The notes beneath the pieces were generated by a model. The model ran no database searches and had not been told where the DNA came from. It was given only the letters and a program-made list of their open reading frames with translations. 64,000 nt of DNA, taken from the NCBI RefSeq assembly GCF_014490665.1, contig NZ_CP061038.1, positions 2,728,001-2,792,000 of the forward strand, written 5' to 3'. Every line of letters begins with the position of its first letter. Position 1 is the stretch's first letter. Position numbers and translations under genes: made by a program. This document shows, one piece after another, positions 45,749-55,120 of this stretch. The stretch is from Sphingomonas alpina. Its GTDB lineage: Bacteria > Pseudomonadota > Alphaproteobacteria > Sphingomonadales > Sphingomonadaceae.

Positions 45749-45847
45749 CGTATGGGACCCAACGGATGAACCCGAGCCGGATTGGCCCCGGAGCGAAGGG
45801 TCTGGGTCGCCTCTTACCGGGCGACACCCGCCTCTCCTGAACTGGCT

Positions 45848-46900
45848 TTACGAAGCGGAAGCCGATTTCGAATCGATCGCCTGATTCGCCAGATACCAAT
45901 CGACAGTCGCCGCCAAACCTTCCCGAAAGCCGATTTCGGGACGCCAATCGAGTGACAGTTCGATTCGAGACGGATCGATTGCATAGCGACGGTCATGCCC
46001 CGCCCGATCCTCGACGAAGCGGATCAGGTTTCGCCGCCGGCCCGTAGCCAGTGGCATCCGTTCGTCGATCAGGTCGCAGATCATCGCAACAACCGCGACA
46101 TTGTTATGCTCCTCGCGGCCACCGACGACATATGTCGCACCGGCTTCGCCGCGAGTCATGACCAGTTCCAGGGCACGCGCATGATCCGCGACATGCAGCC
46201 AGTCACGCACGTTCGCCCCGGTCCCATACACCGGCAAGGTCAGGCCCATCGCCGCACGGGTGATGGTCAGCGGAATCAGCTTTTCGGGATATTGGTGCGG
46301 CCCATAATTGTTGCTGCAGTTCGACAGCACCACCGGCAGGCCATAGGTATGATGCCATGCCCGGACGAGATGATCCGCCGCTGCTTTCGATGCCGAATAC
46401 GGCGATGATGGCCGATACGCCGACTCTTCGCTGAACAGGCTGTCGTCGAACGGAAGATCGCCGAACACCTCGTCCGTGGAGACGTGATGGAAACGGAAAG
46501 CCCCCTTTCCCTGATCATCCAGCGATCGCCAATGATCGAGCGCCGCCTCGAGCATATGGAAAGTGCCAGTGATATTGGTCTCGATGAACACGGCCGGCCC
46601 GTCGATCGACCGGTCGACATGACTTTCGGCCGCAAGATGCATGACTGCATCGACCCGCTCCCCGCGGAGAATCTCCGCGACGAGACGGCGGTCCGCGATA
46701 TCGCCCTGGACGAAACGATAATTCGGTGATCCTTCGACCTCTGCTAGGGCCGTATGCGACGCCGCATAGGTCATCTTGTCGAGGTTGATGACGCGCGTCC
46801 GGCCGCCGGCGACGAGATGCCTGCACACGGCCGAACCGATGAACCCCGCACCGCCTGTGACGAGCACGGTCCGTTCTGGAGCGTTGGATACGACCTTCAT
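45848..46900 (-). CDS. rmlB: dTDP-glucose 4,6-dehydratase
   Basis: RmlB removes water from dTDP-glucose to give dTDP-4-keto-6-deoxyglucose. The 350-residue protein has [48 protein letters not shown], the catalytic PYSASKAAADHLVRA and SNNYGPHQYPEKLIPLTI. I chose ATG 46900, 1 bp overlapping the rmlA stop (TAATG). It is transcribed after rmlA in one unit. rmlC and rmlD, the two further genes needed for dTDP-L-rhamnose, are not in the window, so the keto sugar may serve another 6-deoxysugar or the genes lie elsewhere. Confidence 0.95.
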   Translation of the reverse strand: MKVVSNAPERTVLVTGGAGFIGSAVCRHLVAGGRTRVINLDKMTYAASHTALAEVEGSPNYRFVQGDIADRRLVAEILRGERVDAVMHLAAESHVDRSIDGPAVFIETNITGTFHMLEAALDHWRSLDDQGKGAFRFHHVSTDEVFGDLPFDDSLFSEESAYRPSSPYSASKAAADHLVRAWHHTYGLPVVLSNCSNNYGPHQYPEKLIPLTITRAAMGLTLPVYGTGANVRDWLHVADHARALELVMTRGEAGATYVVGGREEHNNVAVVAMICDLIDERMPLATGRRRNLIRFVEDRAGHDRRYAIDPSRIELSLDWRPEIGFREGLAATVDWYLANQAIDSKSASAS

Positions 46901-47778
46901 TATGCCGCCTGCGCAGCACAATAGCGCAGATAACGCGCATAGTCGGTCTTTCCGAGCAAGTCCGCCCGCGTCATCAGCGCGGCGGGTTCGAGATATCCAA
47001 GGTCGAGGGCAATCTCTTCCGGGCACGCGATCTTGATCCCCTGCCGCCGCTCGATCGTACGCACGAACGATGACGCGTCATGCAGAGAATCATGGGTTCC
47101 AGTATCGAGCCACGCATAACCGCGGCCCAGCCTCCCGACTTCGAGCGCGCCCGCCGCGAGATAGGCACGAAGCACATCGACGATTTCCAGCTCATCTCGC
47201 GCCGAAGGCGTCAGCTCTCGGGCAATCGCTCCGACATTGGCCGGGCAGAAATACAGCCCGGTCAGTGCCCAGTTCGACAGTGGCGTATCGGGCTTTTCTT
47301 CGATCGTCATGGCCCGGCCATCGGCGGCGAACGACACCACGCCGTAGCGTTCCGGATCATCGACTTGATAGGCGAACACCGTCGCCAACCCCGCCTCGGC
47401 CGCTGCGGCGGCTGTGCGGCACTTCGTTCCCAGCCCATCACCGTGGAAGATGTTGTCGCCCAGAATGAGGGTACAAGGCTGTCCGCCAAGAAATTCCTCG
47501 GCGATCAGAAACGCTTCGGGCAATCCGCGCGGCGCATCCTGCTCGGCATAGCTGAGCGTGATTCCGAACGCCGAGCCATCGCCCAGCAATAGCCTGAACA
47601 TCGGCAAGTCCCGCGGGGTCGAGATGATCAGGATGTCGCGGATGCCGGCGAGCATCAGCACCGACAACGGATAATAGATCATCGGCTTGTCGAACACCGG
47701 CAGCAGCTGTTTCGAGATCGCCAACGTCGCCGGATACAAGCGCGTACCGCTGCCGCCCGCCAAGATAATGCCCTTCAT
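46900..47778 (-). CDS. rmlA: Glucose-1-phosphate thymidylyltransferase
   Basis: RmlA forms dTDP-glucose from glucose-1-phosphate and dTTP. The 292-residue protein has [69 protein letters not shown] and [20 protein letters not shown] 47778 is chosen because it follows GGTTGGGGGCA; a TTG 9 bp upstream would add three residues. The gene ends inside the start of rmlB (TAATG). A 63-bp gap separates it from galU upstream, so the three genes may share one transcript. Confidence 0.95.
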   Translation of the reverse strand: MKGIILAGGSGTRLYPATLAISKQLLPVFDKPMIYYPLSVLMLAGIRDILIISTPRDLPMFRLLLGDGSAFGITLSYAEQDAPRGLPEAFLIAEEFLGGQPCTLILGDNIFHGDGLGTKCRTAAAAAEAGLATVFAYQVDDPERYGVVSFAADGRAMTIEEKPDTPLSNWALTGLYFCPANVGAIARELTPSARDELEIVDVLRAYLAAGALEVGRLGRGYAWLDTGTHDSLHDASSFVRTIERRQGIKIACPEEIALDLGYLEPAALMTRADLLGKTDYARYLRYCAAQAA

Positions 47779-47841
47779 TGCCCCCAACCTGTCCTTTCCC
47801 GGAACGGCAGGGTTTAACGCGGATAGGTTAAGGCTATCTGG

Positions 47842-48711
47842 TCAACGCAACAGATCGACGGCAAAGGCGCGCACCGTCCCGCCAATATCCTCCCGGCCCA
47901 GCGCAACCGCCAGATTGGCCTGCACATAGCCGGCCTTGTCGCCACAATCATAGCGCCGGCCATCGAAGGTCACGCCGTGAAAGGGCTGGTCACCGATCAT
48001 CCGTGCCATCGCATCGGTCAGCTGGATCTCGCCTCCTGCACCCTTCTCCTGCGTCTCCAGCACGCGCATCACTTCGGGCTGAAGGATATAGCGGCCGATC
48101 ACCGACAGGTTGGACGGAGCCGTACCGGGTCGAGGCTTCTCGACCAGGCCGCGCACTTCGGTCAGCGCGCCGTCACGATCGCCCGGCGTGATGACGCCAT
48201 ACATATGCGTCTGGTCCTCGGGTACTTCCTGCGCACAGATCAGATTGCCCCCAACCTTGTTGTACGCTTCGACCATCTGTTTCAGGCAGCCCGGCTCGCC
48301 GACCATGAAGTCGTCGGCGAGCAGGACTGCGAACGGCTCGTCACCAACGATGTGCCGCGCGCACCATACGGCATGGCCTAATCCCATCGGCTCCTGCTGA
48401 CGGACATAGGCCACTGCGCCAGGGTTCAGCCGCGTCTGGTGAAGCAGATCCATCGACTTGCCGCGATGCGCCATCGTCGTTTCGAGCTCATAGGCGATAT
48501 CGAAATGGTCCTCGATCGCCGATTTGCCACGCCCGGTGACGAAGATCATCTGCTCGATCCCTGCCTCGACTGCTTCGTCCACTGCATATTGGATCAGCGG
48601 CCGATCAACGACCGGCAGCATTTCTTTGGGCAATGCCTTGGTTGCAGGCAGGAATCGTGTCCCGAGCCCGCCAACGGGGAATACTGCCTTGCGGAGTGGC
48701 TTGAAACTCAT
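47842..48711 (-). CDS. galU: UTP-glucose-1-phosphate uridylyltransferase
   Basis: GalU makes UDP-glucose, the likely precursor of UDP-Gal and of UDP-GlcA. The 289-residue protein has AVFPVGGLGTRFLPATKALP, KEMLPVVDRPLIQYAVDEAV, FVTGRGKSAIEDHFD, VLLADDFMVGEPGCL, GLVEKPRPGTAPS and YDCGDKAGYVQANLAVAL, standard for bacterial GalU. I chose ATG 48711; the frame is open seven codons further upstream. It is divergent from the acyltransferase gene that follows, across a 128-bp gap. Confidence 0.95.
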   Translation of the reverse strand: MSFKPLRKAVFPVGGLGTRFLPATKALPKEMLPVVDRPLIQYAVDEAVEAGIEQMIFVTGRGKSAIEDHFDIAYELETTMAHRGKSMDLLHQTRLNPGAVAYVRQQEPMGLGHAVWCARHIVGDEPFAVLLADDFMVGEPGCLKQMVEAYNKVGGNLICAQEVPEDQTHMYGVITPGDRDGALTEVRGLVEKPRPGTAPSNLSVIGRYILQPEVMRVLETQEKGAGGEIQLTDAMARMIGDQPFHGVTFDGRRYDCGDKAGYVQANLAVALGREDIGGTVRAFAVDLLR

Positions 48712-48839
48712 GGCATCTGGTTCCTGAAACACTATCCCGCGAGCCGTAAGAGGCTTGCAACGCTATTGGAAGGGGCAGTCGCGCTTGATAAGGCAAGTGT
48801 CGGCAATCGGGCAGGATTGCCGCGGGGGAAACAGGATCA

Positions 48840-50012
48840 ATGAGCAGCGCGGCGCCGACACGCGACCAGAATCTCGACCTGCTGCGCGCAGTGGCGGTGC
48901 TTTCGGTCGTGCTCTATCATTTACTGCAATGGTCGCCGCTCGATCCGCTCTGGCTCGACCGGCTTGCCCGATACGGCGCGTATGGCGTCGATCTGTTCTT
49001 CATCCTGTCCGGATTCCTGATCGGCTCGATCTACTGGCGCGAGGAACGCGATACCGGGCGGGTGCAGCTGATGCGCTTTCTGAAGCGGCGCTGGCTGCGC
49101 ACGATTCCGCCCTACATCGGCGCCCTGCTGCTTGCCTGGGGTGCGGTTTGGTATGCTCGCGGCGAAGCGTTCGATTGGCGTTATCTGTTCTTCCTGCAGA
49201 ATTACGGATCCGAATTGCCCTTTTTCCTCGTCAGCTGGTCGCTGTGCGTCGAGGAACATTTTTATCTGGTCGTCCCGCTGCTGATGGGCCTGACGCGAAC
49301 CTTCAAGCCGGTCAGGCCGTTCCTGCTTGCAATCGGCGTAATCGCGCCGCTCCTGTTACGTGCGCATGATGCCTCAATCGGCTCCGTCGCGCCATTCGGC
49401 TTCTACCACACCGCCACGCATCTGCATTTCGAGGGCCTGACGCTCGGCCTTGCACTCGCCTGGCTCAATGCATACCGGCCCGATCTATGGACGATGGCGC
49501 GCCGCGCTGCACGCTGGCTCGTCATTCCCCTGCTCGCCTTGTGCTGGATCGGCACGAGCGGCTCGCGCGAAATCAACTATGTCCTTATGCCGAGCCTGGT
49601 CGCATCGCTGTTCGGAGCGCTGTTGCTGGCTGTCGCGGGGCGCAGGCCGATCGCAGGGCGCGCCTTCGCGGCGCCTGTGCGAACCGTCGCGATCACTTCT
49701 TACAGCGTCTATCTGGTCCATCCACTGATGATCCATATCGGTAATATCGTGAACCAGCGCATCGGCTTTATCGGCGACGGGCTGACATTGTTCGTCGTCT
49801 GGCCGCTGCTTATCGTCGGCTTCGGCTATGCATTCTATTATGTCGTCGAGCGGGGATCGCTTGCGCTGCGCGATCTCTGGGCGCCGAGCGTCTTCGCCGG
49901 CGGCGGCCTGGAACATCCGCTCGCCAGGGCGAATGAGGTGAACGCCGACCATCCGATCGCCGAGGAGATCGGTCACGCAGCTAGGATCAACCCTTCAGCC
50001 ACCATCGTATAG
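48840..50012 (+). CDS. Acyltransferase family 3 membrane protein
   Basis: The 390-residue protein shows acyltransferase-3 signatures: NLDLLRAVAVLSVVLYHLLQ, GVDLFFILSGFLIGSIYWRE and WSLCVEEHFYLVVPLLM. It has about ten membrane helices, with YSVYLVHPLMIHIGN near the C-terminus. There is no SGNH extension. This is the fifth family-3 acyltransferase of the window and the last at the right edge of the polysaccharide locus. It is convergent with the DUF2474-like ORF, overlapping its 3' end by 26 bp. Confidence 0.85.
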   Translation: MSSAAPTRDQNLDLLRAVAVLSVVLYHLLQWSPLDPLWLDRLARYGAYGVDLFFILSGFLIGSIYWREERDTGRVQLMRFLKRRWLRTIPPYIGALLLAWGAVWYARGEAFDWRYLFFLQNYGSELPFFLVSWSLCVEEHFYLVVPLLMGLTRTFKPVRPFLLAIGVIAPLLLRAHDASIGSVAPFGFYHTATHLHFEGLTLGLALAWLNAYRPDLWTMARRAARWLVIPLLALCWIGTSGSREINYVLMPSLVASLFGALLLAVAGRRPIAGRAFAAPVRTVAITSYSVYLVHPLMIHIGNIVNQRIGFIGDGLTLFVVWPLLIVGFGYAFYYVVERGSLALRDLWAPSVFAGGGLEHPLARANEVNADHPIAEEIGHAARINPSATIV

Positions 50013-50106
50013 CCATCGCGACAACCGCCAGCGCCGCGACGCTGCCCGTCCAGATCGCCGCCATCCAGGCGAGGCGCTGCCAGAGCGGGCCGGCATCGCT
50101 GTCCAT
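49987..50106 (-). CDS. Small membrane protein, DUF2474-like, downstream of cydB
   Basis: A 39-residue ORF whose ATG shares one base with the cydB stop (TGATG). It has one membrane helix preceded by PLWQRLAWMAAIW and ending RWWLKG, a layout I recognise from DUF2474 proteins, which lie after cydAB in many alphaproteobacteria and pseudomonads. It differs from the CydX subunit but may play a similar accessory role in the bd oxidase. The overlap with cydB suggests translational coupling. It was found by direct reading and is shorter than usual gene-calling limits. Confidence 0.75.
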   Translation of the reverse strand: MDSDAGPLWQRLAWMAAIWTGSVAALAVVAMAIRWWLKG

Positions 50107-51113
50107 CAATGATAGCCGTCCGCACCAACCTTGCCGCGGAATACCCAATAAGCCCAACCGGTATAGCCGAGGATGATCGGGATCATGATCCCGGCCCCAA
50201 TCAGCATGAAGACCTGGCTCGATACCGGGGCCGCCGCCTCCCAGATCGTGACCTGATCGGGCACGATGAAGGGATACATGCTGATACCCAGGCCGACGAA
50301 GCAGAGCGCGAAGACCGCCAGAGTCAGCAGAAACGGCAGATATTGCGCCTCGCGACCGAGTGCGCGCCAGAAAGCCAGGCTCAGCACCGCGATCAGCAAC
50401 GGCACGGGTGCGGTCAACAGGATGCCCGGCATCTGGAACCAGCGGCTATAATAATCATGGTCGAGAAAGGGCGTCGCGAGGCTCACTGCACCGATCGCGA
50501 TAAGGGTGATGACTCCCGACCATCGGGCCAGTCGATAGGCATGCCGCTGCGCCCCACCCTCGGTCTTGGCGATCAGCCAGGTCGCGCCGAGCAGCGCATA
50601 GCCCGCCACCACGCTCATCCCGGTCAACACCGTGAAGGGCGTCAGCCAGTCGAGCCAGCCGCCGCCATAAGCCCGACCATCGACCGCAATGCCCTGCAAC
50701 AGCGCGCCAAGCGCAATGCCTTGTGCAAGCGCAGCCGTCACTGACCCCGCGGTAAAGGCGACATCCCAAAAGGCGCGATGCCGCGGGTCACGCCAGCGAA
50801 ACTCGAACGCAACGCCGCGGAACACCAGCCCGAGCAGCATTGCGATGATCGGCGGATAAAGTGCCGGCAGGATGATCGCATAGGCCAGCGGGAACGCCGC
50901 CATCAGCCCGCCGCCGCCAAGGACCAGCCAGGTCTCGTTCCCGTCCCATACCGGCGCGATCGTATTCATCGCCTGGTCGCGCTGCTCGCCGACCCCGAAC
51001 GCCGGAAACAGGATGCCGATGCCGAGGTCGAAACCATCGAGCACGACATAAGCGAATACGGCAAAGGCGATGATGAACGCCCAGATCGTCGCGAGATCCG
51101 CGTTGATGCTCAT
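50106..51113 (-). CDS. cydB: Cytochrome bd ubiquinol oxidase subunit II
   Basis: CydB is the second core subunit of the bd-type quinol oxidase of the inner membrane. The 335-residue protein has about eight helices, with AFAVFAYVVLDGFDLGIGI at the start, WDGNETWLVLGGGGLMAAFP and YPPIIAMLLGLVFRGVAFEF, diagnostic of CydB. MLIGAGIMIPIILGYTGWAY ends it. It overlaps cydA by 4 bp and is followed by a DUF2474-like ORF. Confidence 0.96.
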   Translation of the reverse strand: MSINADLATIWAFIIAFAVFAYVVLDGFDLGIGILFPAFGVGEQRDQAMNTIAPVWDGNETWLVLGGGGLMAAFPLAYAIILPALYPPIIAMLLGLVFRGVAFEFRWRDPRHRAFWDVAFTAGSVTAALAQGIALGALLQGIAVDGRAYGGGWLDWLTPFTVLTGMSVVAGYALLGATWLIAKTEGGAQRHAYRLARWSGVITLIAIGAVSLATPFLDHDYYSRWFQMPGILLTAPVPLLIAVLSLAFWRALGREAQYLPFLLTLAVFALCFVGLGISMYPFIVPDQVTIWEAAAPVSSQVFMLIGAGIMIPIILGYTGWAYWVFRGKVGADGYH

Positions 51114-52591
51114 TGCTGAACCTCCGTCGGATGTTGCACAGGCGATGGAGCAATCCCGGCGGTGCGGATCGGGGCATCCTGGATTTCGGGTTCACCGGCC
51201 TCGGCACCTTTCTGGATCAGTTTCACTATATACCAGGTGCCGATACCGAACACTGCGAAATAGACGGCCACAAACGCGACCAGCGATGCGCCGACCGCAG
51301 GTGCTGCAAGCGGCGATGCGCTATGGGTCGTGCGCAGCAGGTTGTAGACCGTGAAAGGCTGGCGTCCGACCTCGGTGGTGATCCAGCCCGCAATCACCGC
51401 CACGAAACCCGCCGGCCCCATGACCAGCGCCGCGCGGTGCAGCCATGGCCAGTCATACAGCCTGCCGCGTGCCCGCGCGACCAGGCTCCACAGCCCCAGA
51501 CCGAGCATCGCCATGCCGAGCCCGACCATCACCCGGAACGACCAGAAGACGATCGCCACCGGCGGTTCGCGATCGTCGGGGATGGTGTCGAGCCCGGCAA
51601 GCGGCGCATTCAGATCGTGCTTGAGGATCAGCGACGAGGCTTTTGGAATCTCAACCGCATAATCGACCCGCTTTTCCCGCGCATTGGGCAAGCCGAACAG
51701 GATCAGCGGCGCGCCGTCGGGATGGCTGTCATAATGCCCCTCCATCGCCATCACCTTGGCGGGCTGATGCTCAAGCGTGTTCAGCCCCTGCATGTCGCCG
51801 GCGAAGATCTGCACCGGGGCGACCACAGCGGCCATCCACATCGCCATCGAAAACATGGTGCGGGCGGCCTCGCCCGACGCAGTCGGGTGAGGATTCGCCG
51901 CGACGACCGATGGTTCAATCGGACCGGACGACCGCGCGACTTCGCCGCGACGCGCTTTCAAAAGATGCCACGCACCTGTCGCTCCGACCACCAGTGCGGT
52001 GGTCAGATAGGCACCGATCACCGTGTGGACCAGCCGATAGGGAAAGCTCGGATTGAAAATGATCGCGGCCCAGCTCGGCCCCGGTACGAATTGCCCCGCG
52101 GCATTGATCTCGAACCCGGTCGGCGTGTGCATCCAGCTGTTCGCCGAGAGAATCCAGAAAGCCGAGATGAATGTGCCCGTCGCAACGCAGCAGGTCGCCG
52201 CGAAATGCAGCCCCTTCCCAACCTTCTTCATGCCGAACAGCATCACGCCGAGGAAACCGGCCTCAAGGAAGAAGGCGGTCAGCACTTCGTACGCCATCAA
52301 CGGGCCGAGGATCGGCCCGGTCTTGTCGGAGAAGACCGCCCAATTGGTCCCGAACTGATAGGACATGACGATGCCGGAGACGACGCCCATCGCGAAGGCG
52401 ACCGCGAAGATCTTTATCCAGAAGCGGAACAGGTCGAGATAGACCTGCTTGCCGGTCCGCAGCCACAGCCCTTCGAGCACGGCGAGATAGCTCGCCAGCC
52501 CGATCGAAAAGGCCGGAAAAATGAAATGGAAGCTGACGGTGAAGGCGAACTGGATACGCGCCAGAACAATCGGGTCGAACGCGTCGAACAT
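51110..52591 (-). CDS. cydA: Cytochrome bd ubiquinol oxidase subunit I (short Q-loop, CIO type)
   Basis: CydA carries the haems and the quinol site of this terminal oxidase, which works at low oxygen and under cyanide or NO stress. The 493-residue protein has ARIQFAFTVSFHFIFPAFSI with a haem-ligand His, MSYQFGTNWAVFSDKTGPIL, MAYEVLTAFFLEAGFLGVML with the proton-pathway Glu residues, and PYRLVHTVIGAYLTTALVV with another ligand His. The length and the short Q-loop region fit the cyanide-insensitive oxidase group rather than E. coli CydA. The 217-bp gap upstream, shared with a divergent gene, should contain the promoter. Confidence 0.95.
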   Translation of the reverse strand: MFDAFDPIVLARIQFAFTVSFHFIFPAFSIGLASYLAVLEGLWLRTGKQVYLDLFRFWIKIFAVAFAMGVVSGIVMSYQFGTNWAVFSDKTGPILGPLMAYEVLTAFFLEAGFLGVMLFGMKKVGKGLHFAATCCVATGTFISAFWILSANSWMHTPTGFEINAAGQFVPGPSWAAIIFNPSFPYRLVHTVIGAYLTTALVVGATGAWHLLKARRGEVARSSGPIEPSVVAANPHPTASGEAARTMFSMAMWMAAVVAPVQIFAGDMQGLNTLEHQPAKVMAMEGHYDSHPDGAPLILFGLPNAREKRVDYAVEIPKASSLILKHDLNAPLAGLDTIPDDREPPVAIVFWSFRVMVGLGMAMLGLGLWSLVARARGRLYDWPWLHRAALVMGPAGFVAVIAGWITTEVGRQPFTVYNLLRTTHSASPLAAPAVGASLVAFVAVYFAVFGIGTWYIVKLIQKGAEAGEPEIQDAPIRTAGIAPSPVQHPTEVQQ

Positions 52592-52808
52592 CGCAGCACC
52601 TCTGTCGACGCTGTGCGCTTATGGCCGATCCGGTGCAAGGGCGCGCGACGCAAGCGCGAATGCGCATCACGCATCCCACGACGCCGCAGCGCGCCCGAGG
52701 CGATCTTTAACGCGAACTATATGCGAACGGCGCAAATCCATATGGCAACCTCATGCGGCTCGATCCGATATCGCGCATCGGCACTTCCGCCACGGAAACA
52801 CCCTCCCC

Positions 52809-53759
52809 ATGCAGGCCCGAACGATCCTGAAGCTGCGCGTCGCGCAAGACGCGCATGTCGCCAATGATATTGCCCATGCCTATGACCGTGCCGGCGCGCG
52901 CTATCTCGATTATGCCGACGGCGCACCCGCGGACCTGTTCGATTTCGGCGGTGGATATTGCTATGGCGATCGCCGTGTCTGGCAGGCGATCGAAGCCAAA
53001 TTGGTCGCCTTTGCCGAGGCAGGTCAGCAGCGGCTGACGGTGCTCGATGCCGGATGCGGGCCGGGTACCTGGCTGCGGCGAATCGTCACGCGCGCGCATC
53101 TGCTCGGCATTCGCGAGATCAGCGCGACCGGCTTCGACATCTCCGGCGAGCAGATCGCCATTGCGCGGCTCCAGACGAGTGCGTTGCGTCAACTCCCCGG
53201 CGTCAGCCTGCGCTTTGAAGAGCGCGATCTGGTCACACCGTTGACCGAGGACGATGCATCGGTCGATCTGTGCCTGTGCCTCAACGGCGTGCTCAACCAT
53301 GTTTCCGCCGCCCATCGTGCGTCGGTTGCCGCCGAGCTTGCCCGTGTCACCACAGGCAAATTGTTCGTCACGGTGCGCACCTGCGGAAGCCCGCCATCGA
53401 TCTTTATCGACCGCGTGGACGCGGCAACCGATTTCCACCATGACGGCGGTACCGACCGGCTCGAGATCGAATTGCGCGACGGGCATCATGTCGAATTCGA
53501 CCTGCATCTGTTTCATGCTGGCGAAGTGCGGTCGTTGTTCGCGCCGCACATCGACATCGCGCGTCTTTCAGGGCTCGATATCTTCCACAGCCGTTTCGCG
53601 CCCGACCCTCGCTGGAATCCGGCCGAAGACGCGAAAGACGCGGCATTCCACCACGACCTTGAGTTGCTGGAGCAGACTTATGCCGTTGATCCCCATTTCA
53701 TCGACCATGCCACGCATGTCCTGATGATCGCCGAACCGCAGCAGGTGATGGAACGCTGA
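52809..53759 (+). CDS. Class I SAM-dependent methyltransferase
   Basis: The 316-residue protein has the SAM-binding motif VLDAGCGPGTWLRRIV (about residue 77), ATGFDISGEQIAIARL (motif Post I), and ASVDLCLCLNGVLNHVSA (motif II). The N-terminal segment carries DLFDFGGGYCYGDRRVWQAI. The C-terminal half (HHVEFDLHLFHAGEVRSLF, then PRWNPAEDAKDAAFHHDLEL) is not typical of a well-known subfamily. The substrate is unknown. ATG 52809 is chosen; the frame is open further upstream but reads into the cydA promoter region. It is convergent with the FKBP genes, with 19 bp between them. Confidence 0.8.
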   Translation: MQARTILKLRVAQDAHVANDIAHAYDRAGARYLDYADGAPADLFDFGGGYCYGDRRVWQAIEAKLVAFAEAGQQRLTVLDAGCGPGTWLRRIVTRAHLLGIREISATGFDISGEQIAIARLQTSALRQLPGVSLRFEERDLVTPLTEDDASVDLCLCLNGVLNHVSAAHRASVAAELARVTTGKLFVTVRTCGSPPSIFIDRVDAATDFHHDGGTDRLEIELRDGHHVEFDLHLFHAGEVRSLFAPHIDIARLSGLDIFHSRFAPDPRWNPAEDAKDAAFHHDLELLEQTYAVDPHFIDHATHVLMIAEPQQVMER

Positions 53760-53778
53760 CCCGGTCGGTCGCCCGAAG

Positions 53779-54426
53779 CTATGGCTTCGGCGCGCCTCCT
53801 GTCGGCGCTGCGCCGGCTCCCGGAGCTCCACCCGGGCCGGCAGCGCCCTGCATCATCTGCTGCTGCATTTGCAGCTGGCGAAGCTTCGCTTCGGAGATGA
53901 AATCAACCATCTCGACATCGAACACGAGCACCGAATTGGCCGGAATCGGACCAGTCGCCTTGTCCCCATAGCCAAGGCTCGGCTTGATCCAGACGCGATA
54001 TTTGCTGCCCTTGGGCATCAGCTTCAGCGCCTCGGAGAAGCCGGGAACCACGCTGGACACCTGCAACGGCGTCGGCTGCGGCGATTTGTCGAAGGTTGTG
54101 CCGTTGGTCAACTTGCCTTCGTAGTTGATCAACGCAACATCGGTGTCGGTCGGTTTGGGGCCTTTCCCAGGCGCCAGCACCTTGTACTGCAAGCCCGAAG
54201 GCGTCTCGACAATGGTCTTGTCGGCGCTGCGATTCTTGGCGAGGAACGTGGCGCCCGACGCGACTTGCGCCTGCGAATAGTCCATGAACTTGATGACGCC
54301 CAGCGTCGCCGCCACGCCAATGATGATTCCGATCAGCCCGAAGATCAGCGCGCGGCCATTGCCCGGCTTCGATCCAGGCGTCACGACGGGCTTGGGAGGA
54401 ATCGTCGCCATCGGCTGTTCTTTCAT
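53779..54426 (-). CDS. FKBP-type peptidyl-prolyl isomerase, membrane-anchored
   Basis: The 215-residue protein has one N-terminal helix (RALIFGLIGIIIGVAATLGV) and an extracytoplasmic FKBP domain: VETPSGLQYKVLAPG, VALINYEGKLTNGTTFD, VVPGFSEALKLMPKGSKYRV, PSLGYGDKATGPIPANSVL and VFDVEMVDF. It ends in a Gln/Met-rich and Gly/Pro/Ala-rich tail. FKBPs catalyse proline isomerisation and assist folding in the periplasm. It is closely related to the next gene upstream, from which 39 bp separate it, so the two look like a tandem duplication. Confidence 0.93.
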   Translation of the reverse strand: MKEQPMATIPPKPVVTPGSKPGNGRALIFGLIGIIIGVAATLGVIKFMDYSQAQVASGATFLAKNRSADKTIVETPSGLQYKVLAPGKGPKPTDTDVALINYEGKLTNGTTFDKSPQPTPLQVSSVVPGFSEALKLMPKGSKYRVWIKPSLGYGDKATGPIPANSVLVFDVEMVDFISEAKLRQLQMQQQMMQGAAGPGGAPGAGAAPTGGAPKP

Positions 54427-54465
54427 TGTATCGACAATGCGCCGGATGCGCGAAACGGTCGGAAA

Positions 54466-55062
54466 CTACTGGCCGGGGGGCGGTCCGCCGGCACCCGGAG
54501 GCGCGGCACCGGGTGCGCCGCCCTGTTGCTGCATCATCTGCTGCTGCATCTGCATCTGACGAATCGTCGCTTCGGGCAGGAAATCGATCAGTTCGACGTC
54601 GAAAACGAGGACCGAATTGGCCGGGATCGGTCCGGTTACCTTATCGCCATAGCCAAGGCTCGGCTTGATCCAGAAGCGATACTTGCTGCCCTTGGGCATC
54701 AGCTTCAGCGCTTCGGAAAAGCCGGGGACCACGGCCGCGACCGGCATCGGCGTCGGCTGCTGCGATTTGTCGAAGGTCGTGCCGTTGGTCAGCTTGCCTT
54801 CGTAATTGACCAGCGTGACGTCCGTGTCCGTCGGCCGGGCGGCACCGCTGCCGGGAGCAATAATCTTGTATTGCAGGCCCGATGGAGTCTCGACGACGCC
54901 CTTGTCACGCTTGTTCTGCGCCAGATACGTCGTCACCGGATCCGCGGGCGCCATTTGCGCGAGCCCAACGGCGCCGACCAGAGCCAGCGCAATCCCGAGC
55001 CACAGATACACCAGCACGCGCCGCTTGGTAGGCTGCAACGGAACCGCAGTGACTGAGGACAT
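54466..55062 (-). CDS. FKBP-type peptidyl-prolyl isomerase, membrane-anchored
   Basis: The 198-residue protein has an N-terminal helix (VLVYLWLGIALALVGAVGLA) and the FKBP domain VETPSGLQYKIIAPG, VTLVNYEGKLTNGTTFD, VVPGFSEALKLMPKGSKYRF, PSLGYGDKVTGPIPANSVL and VFDVELIDF. The C-terminal tail (MQMQQQMMQQQGGAPG) is Gln/Met-rich, then Gly/Pro-rich. Long stretches are the same as in the paralogue at 53779. It probably starts the transcript of the pair. The rpsU terminator lies upstream. Confidence 0.93.
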   Translation of the reverse strand: MSSVTAVPLQPTKRRVLVYLWLGIALALVGAVGLAQMAPADPVTTYLAQNKRDKGVVETPSGLQYKIIAPGSGAARPTDTDVTLVNYEGKLTNGTTFDKSQQPTPMPVAAVVPGFSEALKLMPKGSKYRFWIKPSLGYGDKVTGPIPANSVLVFDVELIDFLPEATIRQMQMQQQMMQQQGGAPGAAPPGAGGPPPGQ

Positions 55063-55120
55063 CGGCGCTTATCCTGACGCGGCGCCACCGGAAGGGGCAC
55101 CAAGATAGGGGAATTCGAGA

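Noticed and set aside
45705..45884. A 59-residue ORF after the FecR-like gene
   Set aside because: It runs through the terminator hairpin and into the 3' end of rmlB, and its protein has no recognisable features.
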